Assembly (NCBI RefSeq): GCF_017163935.1
Contig: NZ_JABVZR010000001.1
Location: 186,001-250,000 of the forward strand
From: Novosphingobium terrae
Lineage (GTDB): Bacteria; Pseudomonadota; Alphaproteobacteria; Sphingomonadales; Sphingomonadaceae
DNA length: 64,000 nt
Reading direction: 5' to 3'
A model generated the notes under the pieces. The model was not told where the DNA came from and did no database searches. It worked only from the letters and a program-made list of their open reading frames with translations. Positions 53,222-63,322 of this stretch are shown piece by piece. A program made the translations under genes and the position numbers. Each line of letters opens with the position of its first letter. Position 1 is the stretch's first letter.

Positions 53222-55609
53222 ATGAAATTCTCTCTCTCGTGGCTCAAGGCCCATCTCGACACCGATGCCAGCGTCCAGCAGATCTCCGATGGCCTGAACG
53301 CCGTCGGTCTTGAGGTCGAAGGCATTGAGGATCCGGCGCAGAAGCTGAAAGGCTTCCGCGTGGCCAAGATCCTCACCGCCGCCCAGCACCCCAATGCCGA
53401 CAAGCTGCAGGTGCTGACCGTGGACACCGGTGAGGGCGATCCTCTGCAGGTCGTTTGCGGCGCCCCCAATGCGCGCGCCGGTCTGGTCGGCGTGCTGGGT
53501 CTGCCCGGCGCGGTCGTGCCTGCCAATGGCATGGTGCTGAAGGTGGCCGCCGTGCGCGGCACCGAATCGAACGGCATGATGTGCTCGCTACGCGAGCTGG
53601 AGCTGGGCGAGGGCCATGACGGCATCATCGAACTGCCCGAGGACGCGCCCGTTGGCACCGCTTTCGCCGACTATCACGGCGCCGATCCGGTGTTCGACAT
53701 CGCCATCACCCCCAACCGCCCGGATTGCATGGGCGTCTATGGCATTGCGCGCGATCTGGCGGCGGTTGGCCTCGGCACGTTGAAGCCCATCGCTGCACCC
53801 GGCATCGCGGGCAGCTTCCCCTGCCCGGTGGAGATCCTCATCGAGGAAGCCGTGGCTTGCCCGGCCTATCATGGCCGCGTGATCCGGGGCGTGAAGAACG
53901 GCCCAAGCCCGGACTGGCTGCAGGAGCGCCTCAAGAGCGCGGGCCAGCGCCCGATTTCGGCGCTGGTCGATCTCACCAACTATCTGATGTTCACCTATGG
54001 CCGTCCGGCGCATGTCTATGATCTGGGCAAGCTGACCGGCCCGATGCGCGCGCGCGCCGCCAAGGATGGCGAGACCTGTCTGGCCCTCAACGGCAAGGAC
54101 TACACGCTCGACGCCGGGATGACGGTGATCGCTGATGACGCTGGTGTGCATGACATCGCCGGCATTATGGGCGGCGAGCATTCGGGCTGCGCGGATGACA
54201 CCACCGATGTCCTGCTGGAAATCGCCTATTTCAACCCCGAGCGCATCGCAGCCACGGGCCGCAAGCTGAACCTTACTTCCGACGCGCGCAGCCGTTTCGA
54301 ACGTGGCGTCGATCCGGCCTTCCTCGACACCGGCCTCGATCTCCTGACGGGTCTGGTGCTGGAGATTTGCGGTGGTGAGGCTTCGGAAGTGGTTCGCGCT
54401 GGTGAAGCGCCTGCCACGCCCAAGGTTGTCGCCTATGATCCCAAGCTGGCCGAGACGCTGGGTGGCGTGGCCATCCCCGGCGATGAGCAGAAGCGCATTC
54501 TGGCCGCTCTGGGCTTTGTGGCTGCCGATGACTGGTCGGTCACCGTGCCCGGCTGGCGCCCCGATGTGGATGGCGCGCCCGATATCGTCGAGGAAGTGGT
54601 CCGCATCCACGGCATCGACAAGGTGGAGAGCGTGCCTCTGCCCCGCGCCGATGGCGTTGCCCGCCCCACGGCGACCCCGGCCCAGAAGCTGGAGCGCCGC
54701 GTGCGCCGCGCTGCCGCCGCGCGCGGTCTGAACGAGGCCGTCACCTGGTCCTTCCTGCCCGTGCCCGAGGCCGAGCATTTCGCTGCTGGCGATCTGTGGG
54801 TGCTCTCCAACCCGATCAGCGAAGACCTCAAGGCCATGCGCCCCTCGCTGCTGCCGGGGCTGCTCTCTGCCGCGCGCCGCAATCTGGCGCGTGGGGCCAC
54901 CGGCCTGCGCCTGTTCGAGATCGGCCGGCGTTATCTGCGCGGGCAAGATGGCCGCAGCGATGAAAAGCTGACTCTGGCCGTGGTGCTGGTGGGTGAAAAG
55001 ACCCCGCGCGGCTGGGCCAGCGGCAAGCCGCAGAGCTTCGACGCCTTCGACGCCAAGGCCGAAGCCGTGGCGCTGCTGGCTCAGGCCGGGGCTCCGGTCG
55101 AGAGCCTGCAGCTGATGGGCGAGGCCGGGCCGCAGTTCCATCCCGGCCAGTCGGCCACCTTGCGCCTTGGGCCCAAGAATGTGCTGGCGCGCTTCGGCGT
55201 GCTGCATCCCGCCACGCTGAAGGCCTTCGACATCGACGCGCCGGTCGCGGTGGCCGAGATTTATCTCGATGCCATCCCCGCCAAGAAGGGCGCCGCCGGT
55301 TTCGCGCGCGTCAACTATGCGCCGCCCGCGCTTCAGGCGGTGAAGCGCGATTTCGCCTTCCTCGTGCCGGTGGGCCGTGCGGCGGGCGATGTGCTGCGCG
55401 CGGTGCGCGGGGCCGACAAGGCGACCATCGTGGCCGCCCGCGTCTTCGATGACTTCCGTGGGCAGGGCGTGCCCGAGGGCCATAAGAGTCTGGCCATCGA
55501 AATCACCCTCCAGCCCGGCGAGAAGAGCTTCACCGATGCCGATCTGAAGGCCATCGCCGACAAGGTGGTGGTCGCTGCCGCCAAGCAGGACGCCGTGCTG
55601 CGCGCCTGA
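53222..55609 (+). CDS. pheT: Phenylalanine--tRNA ligase beta subunit
   Basis: The 795-residue subunit begins MKFSLSWLKAHLDTDASVQQ. An EMAP/tRNA-binding domain follows (QHPNADKLQVLTVDTGEG, VCGAPNARAGL), then the B3/B4 editing domain, the B5 domain and a class II-like fold. The C-terminal FDX-ACB anticodon-binding domain contains AVKRDFAFLVPVGRAAGDVL. It provides structure and editing of Tyr mischarged to tRNA-Phe. It is co-transcribed with pheS. Confidence 0.98.
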   Translation: MKFSLSWLKAHLDTDASVQQISDGLNAVGLEVEGIEDPAQKLKGFRVAKILTAAQHPNADKLQVLTVDTGEGDPLQVVCGAPNARAGLVGVLGLPGAVVPANGMVLKVAAVRGTESNGMMCSLRELELGEGHDGIIELPEDAPVGTAFADYHGADPVFDIAITPNRPDCMGVYGIARDLAAVGLGTLKPIAAPGIAGSFPCPVEILIEEAVACPAYHGRVIRGVKNGPSPDWLQERLKSAGQRPISALVDLTNYLMFTYGRPAHVYDLGKLTGPMRARAAKDGETCLALNGKDYTLDAGMTVIADDAGVHDIAGIMGGEHSGCADDTTDVLLEIAYFNPERIAATGRKLNLTSDARSRFERGVDPAFLDTGLDLLTGLVLEICGGEASEVVRAGEAPATPKVVAYDPKLAETLGGVAIPGDEQKRILAALGFVAADDWSVTVPGWRPDVDGAPDIVEEVVRIHGIDKVESVPLPRADGVARPTATPAQKLERRVRRAAAARGLNEAVTWSFLPVPEAEHFAAGDLWVLSNPISEDLKAMRPSLLPGLLSAARRNLARGATGLRLFEIGRRYLRGQDGRSDEKLTLAVVLVGEKTPRGWASGKPQSFDAFDAKAEAVALLAQAGAPVESLQLMGEAGPQFHPGQSATLRLGPKNVLARFGVLHPATLKAFDIDAPVAVAEIYLDAIPAKKGAAGFARVNYAPPALQAVKRDFAFLVPVGRAAGDVLRAVRGADKATIVAARVFDDFRGQGVPEGHKSLAIEITLQPGEKSFTDADLKAIADKVVVAAAKQDAVLRA

Positions 55610-55679
55610 AACTTTTGTTATCATGACCTTGCCCTTTGCGGTGCCAACCTCCAGTTTGGCGCTGCAAAGGGGACGGTTT

Positions 55680-56561
55680 ATGAATGACCTGATTTCGATC
55701 ACCTCGGGCGCGCTGACAGCCCGGATCAACCCGCTCGGCGCGGAACTGTGGTCGCTCGATGGTGCCGATGGCGCCCGTTACATGACCGATGCCGATCCCG
55801 CCTTCTGGACCGGCCACGCCCCGCTGCTGTTCCCCATCGTCGGCAGTCTGGTGGATGACAGCTACCGGCTGGGCGATCAAACCTATCATCTCCCCCGCCA
55901 CGGCTTTGCCCGCCGCCAGACCTTCGAGGTTCTGGCGGTCGAGGATGATTTCGTCGTCTTCGGCCTGAGCGACAGCGAGGACAGCCGCAAGATCTATCCC
56001 TTCGCCTTCAAGCTGGCGATGGCCTTCCGCCTCAGCGGCCAGACGCTGCATATGGCCGCCACCATCACCAATGCGGGCGATCACGATATGCCCTTCAGCT
56101 TCGGCTATCACCCGGCCTTCGCCTGGCCGCTGCCGGGCGGTGCAGCCAAGGAGGCGCATAGGATTGTCTTTGCCAAGGACGAACCCGAGGACCTGCGCCG
56201 CGTGGACAAGGCCACCGGCCAGCTGCTGCCTGAAAAAGAGGCAACCCCTGTGAAAGGCCGCGATCTGGCGCTTTCTCCTGATCTTTTCGAGCAGGATGCG
56301 GCGATCTGGGATCACATCCACAGCCATGCGCTCTCCTATGGCGCGGATGGCGGCACATGGCTGGATGTCAGCTTTCCCGATACGCCTGCGCTTGGCCTGT
56401 GGCAGGTGCCGGGCGCGCATTACCTCTGCATCGAGCCATGGCAGGGCCATGCCGATCCTCAGGGCTTCGCGGGCGATTTCACGGATAAGCCCGGCGTGGT
56501 CACCATCGAGCCCGGCCAGTCGCGCAGCTATCGCATGGAGGTGACGGTCCGCCCGGCATGA
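55680..56561 (+). CDS. Aldose 1-epimerase family protein
   Basis: The 293-residue protein resembles galactose mutarotase-like (LacX/YihR-type) epimerases. It has ARINPLGAELWSLDG, GHAPLLFPIVGSLVDDSYRL and HLPRHGFARRQTFEV (catalytic-site His). FGYHPAFAWPL and CIEPWQGHADPQGF (catalytic Glu) follow. It should interconvert alpha and beta anomers of a hexose or hexose phosphate. The ATG at 55680 follows GGGGAC; the frame is open from 55623. It lies between pheT and prfC. Confidence 0.85.
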   Translation: MNDLISITSGALTARINPLGAELWSLDGADGARYMTDADPAFWTGHAPLLFPIVGSLVDDSYRLGDQTYHLPRHGFARRQTFEVLAVEDDFVVFGLSDSEDSRKIYPFAFKLAMAFRLSGQTLHMAATITNAGDHDMPFSFGYHPAFAWPLPGGAAKEAHRIVFAKDEPEDLRRVDKATGQLLPEKEATPVKGRDLALSPDLFEQDAAIWDHIHSHALSYGADGGTWLDVSFPDTPALGLWQVPGAHYLCIEPWQGHADPQGFAGDFTDKPGVVTIEPGQSRSYRMEVTVRPA

Positions 56562-56647
56562 GCGAAGGCGCCTGTCTCTCGGCGGGATAGGCGCCGCGTT
56601 CCATTCATCATGGACGCGGGCCCCCGCAAAGGGTAGAGGCGCGCGCC

Positions 56648-58183
56648 ATGAGTTCCAGCCGCCGCACCTTCGCCATCATCTCCCACCCCGACGCGGGCAA
56701 AACCACGCTGACCGAAAAGCTGCTGCTCAACGGCGGCGCGATCCATCTGGCGGGTCAGGTGAAGGCGCGCGGCGCGGCCCGCCGTGCCCGTTCGGACTGG
56801 ATGAAGATCGAGCAGCAGCGCGGCATTTCGGTCACCTCCTCGGTGATGACCTTCGCGCGGGATTTCGACGGGCTGGGGCATATCACCTTCAACCTGCTCG
56901 ACACGCCGGGCCACGAGGACTTTTCCGAAGACACCTATCGCACGCTGACGGCGGTGGATTCGGCGATCATGGTGATCGACGCCGCCAAGGGCATCGAGCC
57001 GCAGACGCGCAAGCTGTTCGAAGTGTGCCGCATGCGCAATGTGCCGATCATCACCTTCGTCAACAAGGTGGACCGCGAGGGGCGCAGTGTCTTCGAGATC
57101 CTCGATGAGGTGGCTGATGCGCTGGCGCTGGACGTTTCGCCGCAATCGTGGCCGGTCGGCATGGGCGGCACCTTCGAGGGCATTCTCGATCTGGCCAGCG
57201 GGCGCATCAGCCGCCCCGAAGGCGATTCGCGCGAATTTCTCGGCACGGTCGATCATCAGCCGGTGCCCGAAGAATTCGCCGAGGAGATCGAGCTGGGGCA
57301 GGCGGGCTATCCCGAATTCGATCTGGAAGCCTATCGCCATGGCGATCTGACGCCGGTGTTCTTCGGCTCGGCGCTCAAGAATTTCGGCGTGGCCGAGCTG
57401 ATCGAGGCGATTGCCCGTATCGCGCCGCCGCCGCGCCCGCAGCCCAGCGAGGCGGGCACCATCGACCCCACCAATGGCGAAGTGACCGGCTTCATCTTCA
57501 AGGTGCAGGCCAATATGGACCCGATGCACCGCGACCGTATCGCCTTCATGCGTCTGGTCTCGGGCACCTTCAAGCGCGGCATGAAGCTGACGCCGAGCGC
57601 GCTGGGCAAGCCCATCGCGATCCACTCGCCCATCCTCTTCTTCGCGCAGGACCGCGAGATCGCCGATTCGGCCGAGCCGGGCGATATCATCGGCATTCCC
57701 AACCACGGCACGCTGCGGGTGGGCGATACTTTGTCCGAGGCGAACAAGGTGCGCTTCACCGGCCTGCCCAATTTCGCGCCGGAAATCCTGCGCCGCGTGG
57801 CGCTGAAGGACCCCACCAAGACCAAGCAGCTGCGCAAGGCGCTCGATGACCTCTCCGAAGAGGGCGTGATCCAGGTGTTCTATCCGGAAATCGGCGCGCA
57901 GTGGATCGTGGGCGTGGTGGGCCAGCTGCAGCTCGACGTGCTGATCTCGCGCCTTGAGGCCGAGTATAAGGTGGAGGCCGTGCTGGAAGGCGCGCCTTTC
58001 GATACGGCGCGCTGGGTGAAGGGCACGGACACGGCGCTGAAAGACTTTGCCGAGTTCAACAAGGCCAATCTGGCCAAGGATCGCGATGGCGGCATGGTCT
58101 TCCTTGCCCGCTCGGCCTGGGATGTCTCCTACCAGCAGGAGCGAAACCCCGAACTGACCTTCAGCGCTACCAAGGAGCGTTAA
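56648..58183 (+). CDS. prfC: Peptide chain release factor 3
   Basis: This 511-residue translational GTPase has G1 ISHPDAGKTTLTEKLL, the switch QQRGISVTSSVMTFA, G3 LLDTPGHEDFSEDTYR and G4 FVNKVDREG. The RF3-specific C-terminal domains contain FYPEIGAQWIVGVVGQLQLD. It removes RF1/RF2 from the ribosome after termination. A GC-rich 10-bp inverted repeat (58193-58228) follows but has no T-run. Confidence 0.97.
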   Translation: MSSSRRTFAIISHPDAGKTTLTEKLLLNGGAIHLAGQVKARGAARRARSDWMKIEQQRGISVTSSVMTFARDFDGLGHITFNLLDTPGHEDFSEDTYRTLTAVDSAIMVIDAAKGIEPQTRKLFEVCRMRNVPIITFVNKVDREGRSVFEILDEVADALALDVSPQSWPVGMGGTFEGILDLASGRISRPEGDSREFLGTVDHQPVPEEFAEEIELGQAGYPEFDLEAYRHGDLTPVFFGSALKNFGVAELIEAIARIAPPPRPQPSEAGTIDPTNGEVTGFIFKVQANMDPMHRDRIAFMRLVSGTFKRGMKLTPSALGKPIAIHSPILFFAQDREIADSAEPGDIIGIPNHGTLRVGDTLSEANKVRFTGLPNFAPEILRRVALKDPTKTKQLRKALDDLSEEGVIQVFYPEIGAQWIVGVVGQLQLDVLISRLEAEYKVEAVLEGAPFDTARWVKGTDTALKDFAEFNKANLAKDRDGGMVFLARSAWDVSYQQERNPELTFSATKER

Positions 58184-58381
58184 GCTCAAAATCCGGGCAG
58201 GGGGCTTGCGTTAACCAGCCCTGCCCGGTCCCGGCTAAGTCATTTGCCGGATGCCTGAGCATAATTTTGGCCCGGCTTTGCCTAAAATTTAAGCAGATGC
58301 GCAAGATTCGAGCGCGAAACCATCCCTGCACGACAGGAATGGAATCGATGACAGTCCCGTGAATCCTGACGAATCGTAAAC

Positions 58382-58398
58382 TGGCACACCTCGTGCTT
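58382..58398 (+). promoter_or_regulatory. Sigma-54 promoter of glnK-amtB
   Basis: TGGCACACCTCGTGCTT has the invariant GG (-24) and GC (-12) separated by 10 bp, and matches the RpoN consensus TGGCAC-N5-TTGC except for one base. It is about 50 bp upstream of the P-II gene start. P-II/ammonium-transporter operons are classic NtrC/RpoN targets. I could not define an NtrC site in the preceding 200 bp. Confidence 0.65.
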
Positions 58399-58436
58399 AT
58401 CCCTGTTCATCCGGCATCACGCCGGTTGGCTATTAG

Positions 58437-58784
<348 letters not shown>

Positions 58785-58813
58785 GCGGCGCTTCACTTTG
58801 GAAGGGTAACACC

Positions 58814-60226
58814 ATGATCCGCAAGATGATGTGCGGCGTCGCGGCGGTGGGCGGCTCGCTTGGCTATTCCGGTGCCGCCTTCGCTCAGGCCGCCCTGATT
58901 AAAGCCCCCACCGTGGCCCAGCAGGCCAATATGGTGAACAAGGGCGACACCACCTGGATGCTGATGTCCACCGTGCTGGTGCTGATGATGAGCATCCCGG
59001 GCCTGGCCCTGTTCTATGGCGGCCTGGTCCGAGCCAAGAACATGCTCAGCGTGCTGATGCAGGTCTTCATGATCGTTTCGGTCACTGGCCTGCTGTGGGC
59101 CACCTATGGCTATTCGCTGGTGTTCACCGGCGGCTCGCCGTTCATCGGCGGCTTCTCCAAGGCGCTGATGGCGGGCGTGAACAGCGGCACCTATGCCGCC
59201 ACCTTCTCGAACAACGTCTACATCCCCGAACTGGCCTATTTCGTCTTCCAGATGACCTTCGCCATGATCACCCCGGCGCTGTTCATCGGTTCTTTCGCGG
59301 AACGCATCAAGTTCACGCCGCTGATCATCTTCACCGTGCTGTGGTCGACCTTCGCCTATTACCCCATCGCGCATATGGTGTGGTACTGGGCCGGCCCGGA
59401 CTTCCTCTACGCCAGCCCCAATGACGCCGGCTTCCTGTATCTGAAGGGCGCGCTGGACTTCGCCGGCGGCACCGTGGTGCATATCAACGCCGGTATCGCT
59501 GGTCTCGTGGGCTGCCTCGTGCTGGGCAAGCGCGTGGGCTTCGGCAAGGAAAACACCCCGCCGCACTCGCTGACCATGACCATGATCGGCGCCTCGCTGC
59601 TGTGGGTGGGCTGGTTCGGCTTCAACGCCGGTTCGAACCTTGAATCGAATGGTGTCGCCGCTGTGGCCTTCGTGAACACCATGCTCGCCACCTGCGCCGC
59701 TGCGGTCAGCTGGGCGGTCATCGAGCAGATCGTGCATGGCAAGCCCTCGATGCTGGGCGCTGCTTCGGGTGCTGTGGCCGGTCTGGTCGCCATCACCCCC
59801 GCTTCGGGCTTCGGCGCGCCGATGACCTCGATCGTGCTGGGCCTGATCGTCTCGCCGGTCTGCTTCTTCTTCGTCACCACCGTGAAGAACAAGTTCAAGT
59901 ATGACGATACGCTGGACGTCTTCGGCGTCCACTGCATCGGCGGCATCATCGGCGCCATCGGCACCGGCATCGTGGCCAACCCCGCGCTGGGCGGCCAGGG
60001 CTGGGTCGATTACTCGGGCTTCGTCGCCAAGGCTGGCGCCTGGGACACGATGGGCCAGGTCATCACCCAGGCTGAGGCTGTCGGCATCACGCTGGTGTGG
60101 TCCGGCGTGGTCACCGCTGTGCTGCTCTTCGTGATCGACAAGACCATCGGCCTGCGTCCCACCGAGGAAGCCGAGCGTGAAGGTCTGGACATCACCGAGC
60201 ACGGTGAGCGCGCCTACAACAGCTAA
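58814..60226 (+). CDS. amtB: Ammonium transporter
   Basis: The 470-residue protein has a signal peptide ending SGAAFAQA and eleven membrane segments. Signatures include LFYGGLVRAKNMLSVLMQVF, FAYYPIAHMVWYW, FAGGTVVHINAGIAGLVG (first pore His) and DVFGVHCIGGIIGAIGTGI (second pore His). It conducts ammonium into the cell as a trimer and is gated by GlnK. The ATG at 58814 follows AAGGG; a GTG at 58781 would overlap glnK and is less likely because it would displace the signal peptide. Confidence 0.97.
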   Translation: MIRKMMCGVAAVGGSLGYSGAAFAQAALIKAPTVAQQANMVNKGDTTWMLMSTVLVLMMSIPGLALFYGGLVRAKNMLSVLMQVFMIVSVTGLLWATYGYSLVFTGGSPFIGGFSKALMAGVNSGTYAATFSNNVYIPELAYFVFQMTFAMITPALFIGSFAERIKFTPLIIFTVLWSTFAYYPIAHMVWYWAGPDFLYASPNDAGFLYLKGALDFAGGTVVHINAGIAGLVGCLVLGKRVGFGKENTPPHSLTMTMIGASLLWVGWFGFNAGSNLESNGVAAVAFVNTMLATCAAAVSWAVIEQIVHGKPSMLGAASGAVAGLVAITPASGFGAPMTSIVLGLIVSPVCFFFVTTVKNKFKYDDTLDVFGVHCIGGIIGAIGTGIVANPALGGQGWVDYSGFVAKAGAWDTMGQVITQAEAVGITLVWSGVVTAVLLFVIDKTIGLRPTEEAEREGLDITEHGERAYNS

Positions 60227-60311
60227 GTTTTCAAGTTCGGCGGGATCGGGGCTTCTTCCTCCTCCTTCCTGGTCCCGCCACCAGATGTTCCTCCTGCGGA
60301 CAAAAACTTAA

Positions 60312-60345
60312 AGGGCCGGAGCCAGCCGCTCCGGCCCTCTTTTCG
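60312..60345 (+). terminator. Intrinsic terminator of glnK-amtB
   Basis: An 11-bp perfect stem AGGGCCGGAGC / GCTCCGGCCCT with a 5-nt loop is followed by CTTTTC. It lies 85 bp after amtB. Confidence 0.8.
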
Positions 60346-60350
60346 TGCGC

Positions 60351-60458
60351 GGTACCAGCCCGCTCCCCCGCCCGGTCGCCCAACGGCAAGTATCCTGTGG
60401 GAGGCCGGGCGGGGGAGCGGGCCGGTGCCGCCAAAATCCGGCTCTTTTGCCGGATTTT
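60351..60458 (-). repeat. Second structured repeat family, copy 2 (inverted)
   Basis: A 25-bp inverted repeat has arms 60351-60375 and 60405-60429 with two substitutions, both of which still allow G-U pairs in RNA. The hairpin AAAATCCGGC / GCCGGATTTT (60433-60458) follows. Read on the minus strand, the loop holds AGGATAC and CCGTTGGG, as in copy 1. It is flanked by two terminators between amtB and the DUF442 gene. Confidence 0.88.
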
Positions 60459-60476
60459 CAGACAGACTCAGCGCAG

Positions 60477-60508
60477 CAAAAAGCCCGGCCGTTGCGGACC
60501 GGGCTTTG
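60477..60508 (-). terminator. Intrinsic terminator of the DUF442 gene
   Basis: The stem AAAGCCCGG / CCGGGCTTT (60480-60507) is followed by TTTTTGCT when read on the minus strand. It lies about 30 bp beyond the stop of the minus-strand gene. Confidence 0.7.
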
Positions 60509-60536
60509 CGTGTATGTGATGGAGAAGGGGGGGGGC

Positions 60537-60968
60537 TTAGCCCGCCTTGCCGCTCAGCATATCGACGAGCGGGCGCACCGGGGTGATGTCGTAACCGGCA
60601 GCATGGGCGATGGGGGCCAGCTCATCCGCGGTGGCGCCCTCGCTGGCGCGGGCCAGCGCCCAGAGCAGCGTCGAGCGCGTGCCCGAGCGGCAATAGGCCA
60701 GAATCGGGCCCTGAGCCCCGGCCAGCGTCTCCGCCATGGCCTGAACCTGCCCTTCGCTGAAACCGCCATGGCCGACGGGAATCGCGATATAGGTCAGGCC
60801 CGCATCCTTGGCGGCCTGTTCGATCACCGCGCCCGGCGTCTGATCGTCGCTTTCGCCTTCGGGGCGGTTGTTGATGATATGCTTCACGCCCAGCTTCACG
60901 GCTTCGGCAAGATCGTCGGTATCGATCTGGGGGCTTACCAGAATCGTGTCGGTCAGCTGGCGAAACAT
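60537..60968 (-). CDS. TIGR01244/DUF442 family phosphatase-like protein
   Basis: This 143-residue protein begins MFRQLTDTILVSPQIDTDDL. It has the protein-tyrosine-phosphatase-like loop ILAYCRSGTRSTLLWALA (C-x5-R), as in the N-terminal domain of beta-lactamase-hydrolase-like (Blh) sulfur transferases. The cysteine could act in phosphate or sulfur transfer. The ATG at 60968 follows AAGGA. The frame stays open far upstream, antisense to the cold-shock gene, but that part is not coding. Confidence 0.85.
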   Translation of the reverse strand: MFRQLTDTILVSPQIDTDDLAEAVKLGVKHIINNRPEGESDDQTPGAVIEQAAKDAGLTYIAIPVGHGGFSEGQVQAMAETLAGAQGPILAYCRSGTRSTLLWALARASEGATADELAPIAHAAGYDITPVRPLVDMLSGKAG

Positions 60969-61286
60969 CGGCTTTGTCCTTATCACAAGCCGGGCCTGAT
61001 AGCCCGTAAACCCCATCGGCATGCCAGCGGAAGACCCCGCTGGCAAGGTGCCGGTACGCCCGGGCATGGGGTACGACTCGCAAGTGACCGCAGGCTGTAA
61101 ACCGATTGTCACGAATCTGAATGAGAGATGCGGAATCTGTTCGCACTGCCGCAATTTTTGGGGTATGTCGAAAAATGCAGAGGAAAGGACTGTGCTGTCG
61201 CATGGCGCCTGGCCCTGTTGCACGGTGCGTTTCGTCCAGGCGCCGGGCACGATCGATCGGGGCGAAGCGAAGGTTCTTTCGGGTAT
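60969..61286. other. Divergent promoter region and cold-shock gene leader
   Basis: This 318-bp gap separates the divergent DUF442 and cold-shock genes. It contains the hairpin GCCAGCGG / CCGCTGGC (61023-61044) and a long AU-richer stretch before the cold-shock start. Long 5' untranslated leaders are common for cold-shock genes; no definite promoter boxes are evident. Confidence 0.4.
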
Positions 61287-61883
61287 ATGAGTTTTGATAG
61301 AGGGCGTCGCGGCCGGGGCCGGGACAAGCGCGACGGATTTGGCGAGGAGGGCTTCGACCCCTTCGGCGGCGGCGGTGGCGGCGGTATGCCTGCCCAGGTC
61401 GTTGGCCAGGGCAAGGGCGTCGTCAAGTTCTTCAACGGCCAGAAGGGCTTCGGCTTCATTCAGCGCGAAGACGGCGGCGAAGATGTGTTCGTGCACATCA
61501 GCGCGGTTGAGCGCGCCGGCCTGGAAGGTCTGGCTGAAGGTCAGGGCCTGGAATTCACGCTCGTCGATCGCGGCGGCAAGATTTCGGCCAGCGATCTGGT
61601 CGTGGTCGGCGATGTCATCGCCGTGGCCAAGCGCGAGCCTGCTGCTCCCCAGCGTCAGCTGACGGGTGACAAGGCCACCGGCACGGTCAAGTTCTTCAAC
61701 GCGATGAAGGGCTTCGGCTTCATCACGCGTGACGACGGCCAGCCGGACGCTTTCGTGCACATCAGCGCCGTTGAGCGCTCGGGCATGCGCGAGCTGAACG
61801 AGGGCGATCGCCTGGAGTTCGACATCGAGGTGGACCGCCGAGGCAAGTACTCGGCTGTCAACCTGGTGCCGCGTCAGGGCTGA
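61287..61883 (+). CDS. Protein with two cold-shock domains
   Basis: This 198-residue protein has a Gly/Arg/Asp-rich N-terminal tail with a poly-Gly run (about residues 27-33) and two cold-shock domains. Both have RNP1 (KGFGFIQ, KGFGFIT) and RNP2 (VFVHIS, AFVHIS). Alphaproteobacteria commonly encode such double CSD proteins, which bind single-stranded RNA or DNA and act as RNA chaperones. The ATG at 61287 gives [18 protein letters not shown]; the ribosome-binding site is weak. A hairpin follows 33 bp downstream. Confidence 0.93.
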   Translation: MSFDRGRRGRGRDKRDGFGEEGFDPFGGGGGGGMPAQVVGQGKGVVKFFNGQKGFGFIQREDGGEDVFVHISAVERAGLEGLAEGQGLEFTLVDRGGKISASDLVVVGDVIAVAKREPAAPQRQLTGDKATGTVKFFNAMKGFGFITRDDGQPDAFVHISAVERSGMRELNEGDRLEFDIEVDRRGKYSAVNLVPRQG

Positions 61884-61915
61884 CACCGTTCGTTTGCTAT
61901 CTCGGTAAAGTCAGG

Positions 61916-61937
61916 CCCGGAGTCACACTCCGGGTTT
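61916..61937 (+). terminator. Probable terminator of the cold-shock gene
   Basis: The 8-bp stem CCCGGAGT / ACTCCGGG with loop CAC is followed by TTTGAC. The T-run is short, so this is a moderate call. Confidence 0.5.
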
Positions 61938-61968
61938 GACGGAGATACAGCGACACCATAAATACGCG

Positions 61969-62015
61969 CAAATGGCGGCTTCCCCAGGATTCGCATCCGG
62001 GGAAGCCGCCATTTG
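61969..62015. repeat. Long inverted repeat upstream of argD
   Basis: A 17-bp perfect inverted repeat (arms 61969-61985 and 61999-62015, opening CAAATGGCGGCTTCCCC) has three further inner pairs and a 6-nt loop. There is no T-run on either side, so it is not a standard terminator. It sits in the roughly 250-bp gap between the cold-shock gene and argD. Confidence 0.75.
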
Positions 62016-62134
62016 TCGTTTCCGTCATGATGCTGTCACGCAGCATCTCTTTTCCGTGAGAATCAGCACCCATCCTCACGTTGCCGCAAGCTAATGCCGC
62101 GTTGGCAATGAAGGTCTGAGTAAAGGAACGTAGC

Positions 62135-63322
62135 ATGTCGATTTCGCCTCTGATGCCTGTTTACCCCCGGACCGCCTTTCGGCCCGTGCGCGGTGAACAC
62201 TGCCATCTGATCGGCGAGGACGGCCGCCGATATCTCGACTTTGCCAGCGGCATCGCGGTGAACCTGCTGGGCCACAGCCATGAAGGGCTGATCGGCGCCA
62301 TCCAGCAGCAGGCCGCCACGCTGATGCACGTCTCCAATCTCTATGGCAGCCCGCATCAGGAAAGCCTGGCCAAGCGTCTGGTCGATCTGACCTTCGCCGA
62401 CACGGTGTTCTTCACCAATTCGGGTGCCGAGGCGGTGGAATGCGCGATCAAGACCGCGCGCGCCTATCACCAGCATGTCGGCAATGATCACAAGTATGAG
62501 CTGATCACCTTCGTCGATGCCTTCCATGGCCGCACGCTTGGCACGATCAGCGCCTCCAATCAGGAAAAGATGCATAAGGGCTTCCTGCCCCTGCTGCCCG
62601 GCTTCAAATATGTCGAGTTCGGCAATCTGGAGGCCGCGAAGGCTGCCATCGGCCCGAACACCGCCGGTTTCCTGGTCGAGCCGATTCAGGGCGAGGGCGG
62701 CATCAAGGTGCCTTCGGAGGACTTCCTGCCCGGCCTGCGCGCCCTGTGCGACGAGCAGGATCTGATGCTGGTGTTTGACGAGGTGCAGACCGGCGTGGCC
62801 CGCACCGGCACCTTCTATGCCTATGAGCAGCTTGGCGCCGTGCCGGACATCATGTCGACCGCCAAGGGCATCGGCGGCGGCTTCCCGCTGGGCGCTTGCC
62901 TTGCCAGCGAAAAGGCCGCGCGCGGCATGGTCGCGGGCACGCACGGTTCGACCTATGGCGGCAACCCGCTGGCCATGGCCGCTGCCGAAGCGGTGCTGGA
63001 CGCCGTGGCCAATGACGAATTTCTGGCGCATGTCCGCGACATGGGCGCCAAGATGACCGCCCGTCTGGAGCAGTTCATCGGCAACTATCCCGAGATCTTC
63101 GAGGCCGTGCGCGGTCGCGGGTTGCTGATGGGCCTGAAGCTGAAGATCGAGCCGCGGCCTTTCGTGGCCCATCTGCGTGACAATCACCAGCTGCTCACCG
63201 TGTCGGCGGGCGATCAGACCATGCGCGTTTTCCCGCCGCTGGTAATCGACGAGAGCCATATCGATGAGTTTATGGAGAAGCTCTCGGCGGGCGCGGCCTC
63301 CTATCAGCCGGAGGCGGTGTGA
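62135..63322 (+). CDS. argD: Acetylornithine/succinyldiaminopimelate aminotransferase
   Basis: This 395-residue class III PLP aminotransferase begins [20 protein letters not shown]. It contains [20 protein letters not shown] (cofactor phosphate), [27 protein letters not shown] and the PLP lysine in [14 protein letters not shown]. It makes N-acetylornithine for arginine and can also serve the diaminopimelate pathway. It overlaps argF by 1 bp (TGATG), confirming its arginine role. Confidence 0.95.
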   Translation: MSISPLMPVYPRTAFRPVRGEHCHLIGEDGRRYLDFASGIAVNLLGHSHEGLIGAIQQQAATLMHVSNLYGSPHQESLAKRLVDLTFADTVFFTNSGAEAVECAIKTARAYHQHVGNDHKYELITFVDAFHGRTLGTISASNQEKMHKGFLPLLPGFKYVEFGNLEAAKAAIGPNTAGFLVEPIQGEGGIKVPSEDFLPGLRALCDEQDLMLVFDEVQTGVARTGTFYAYEQLGAVPDIMSTAKGIGGGFPLGACLASEKAARGMVAGTHGSTYGGNPLAMAAAEAVLDAVANDEFLAHVRDMGAKMTARLEQFIGNYPEIFEAVRGRGLLMGLKLKIEPRPFVAHLRDNHQLLTVSAGDQTMRVFPPLVIDESHIDEFMEKLSAGAASYQPEAV

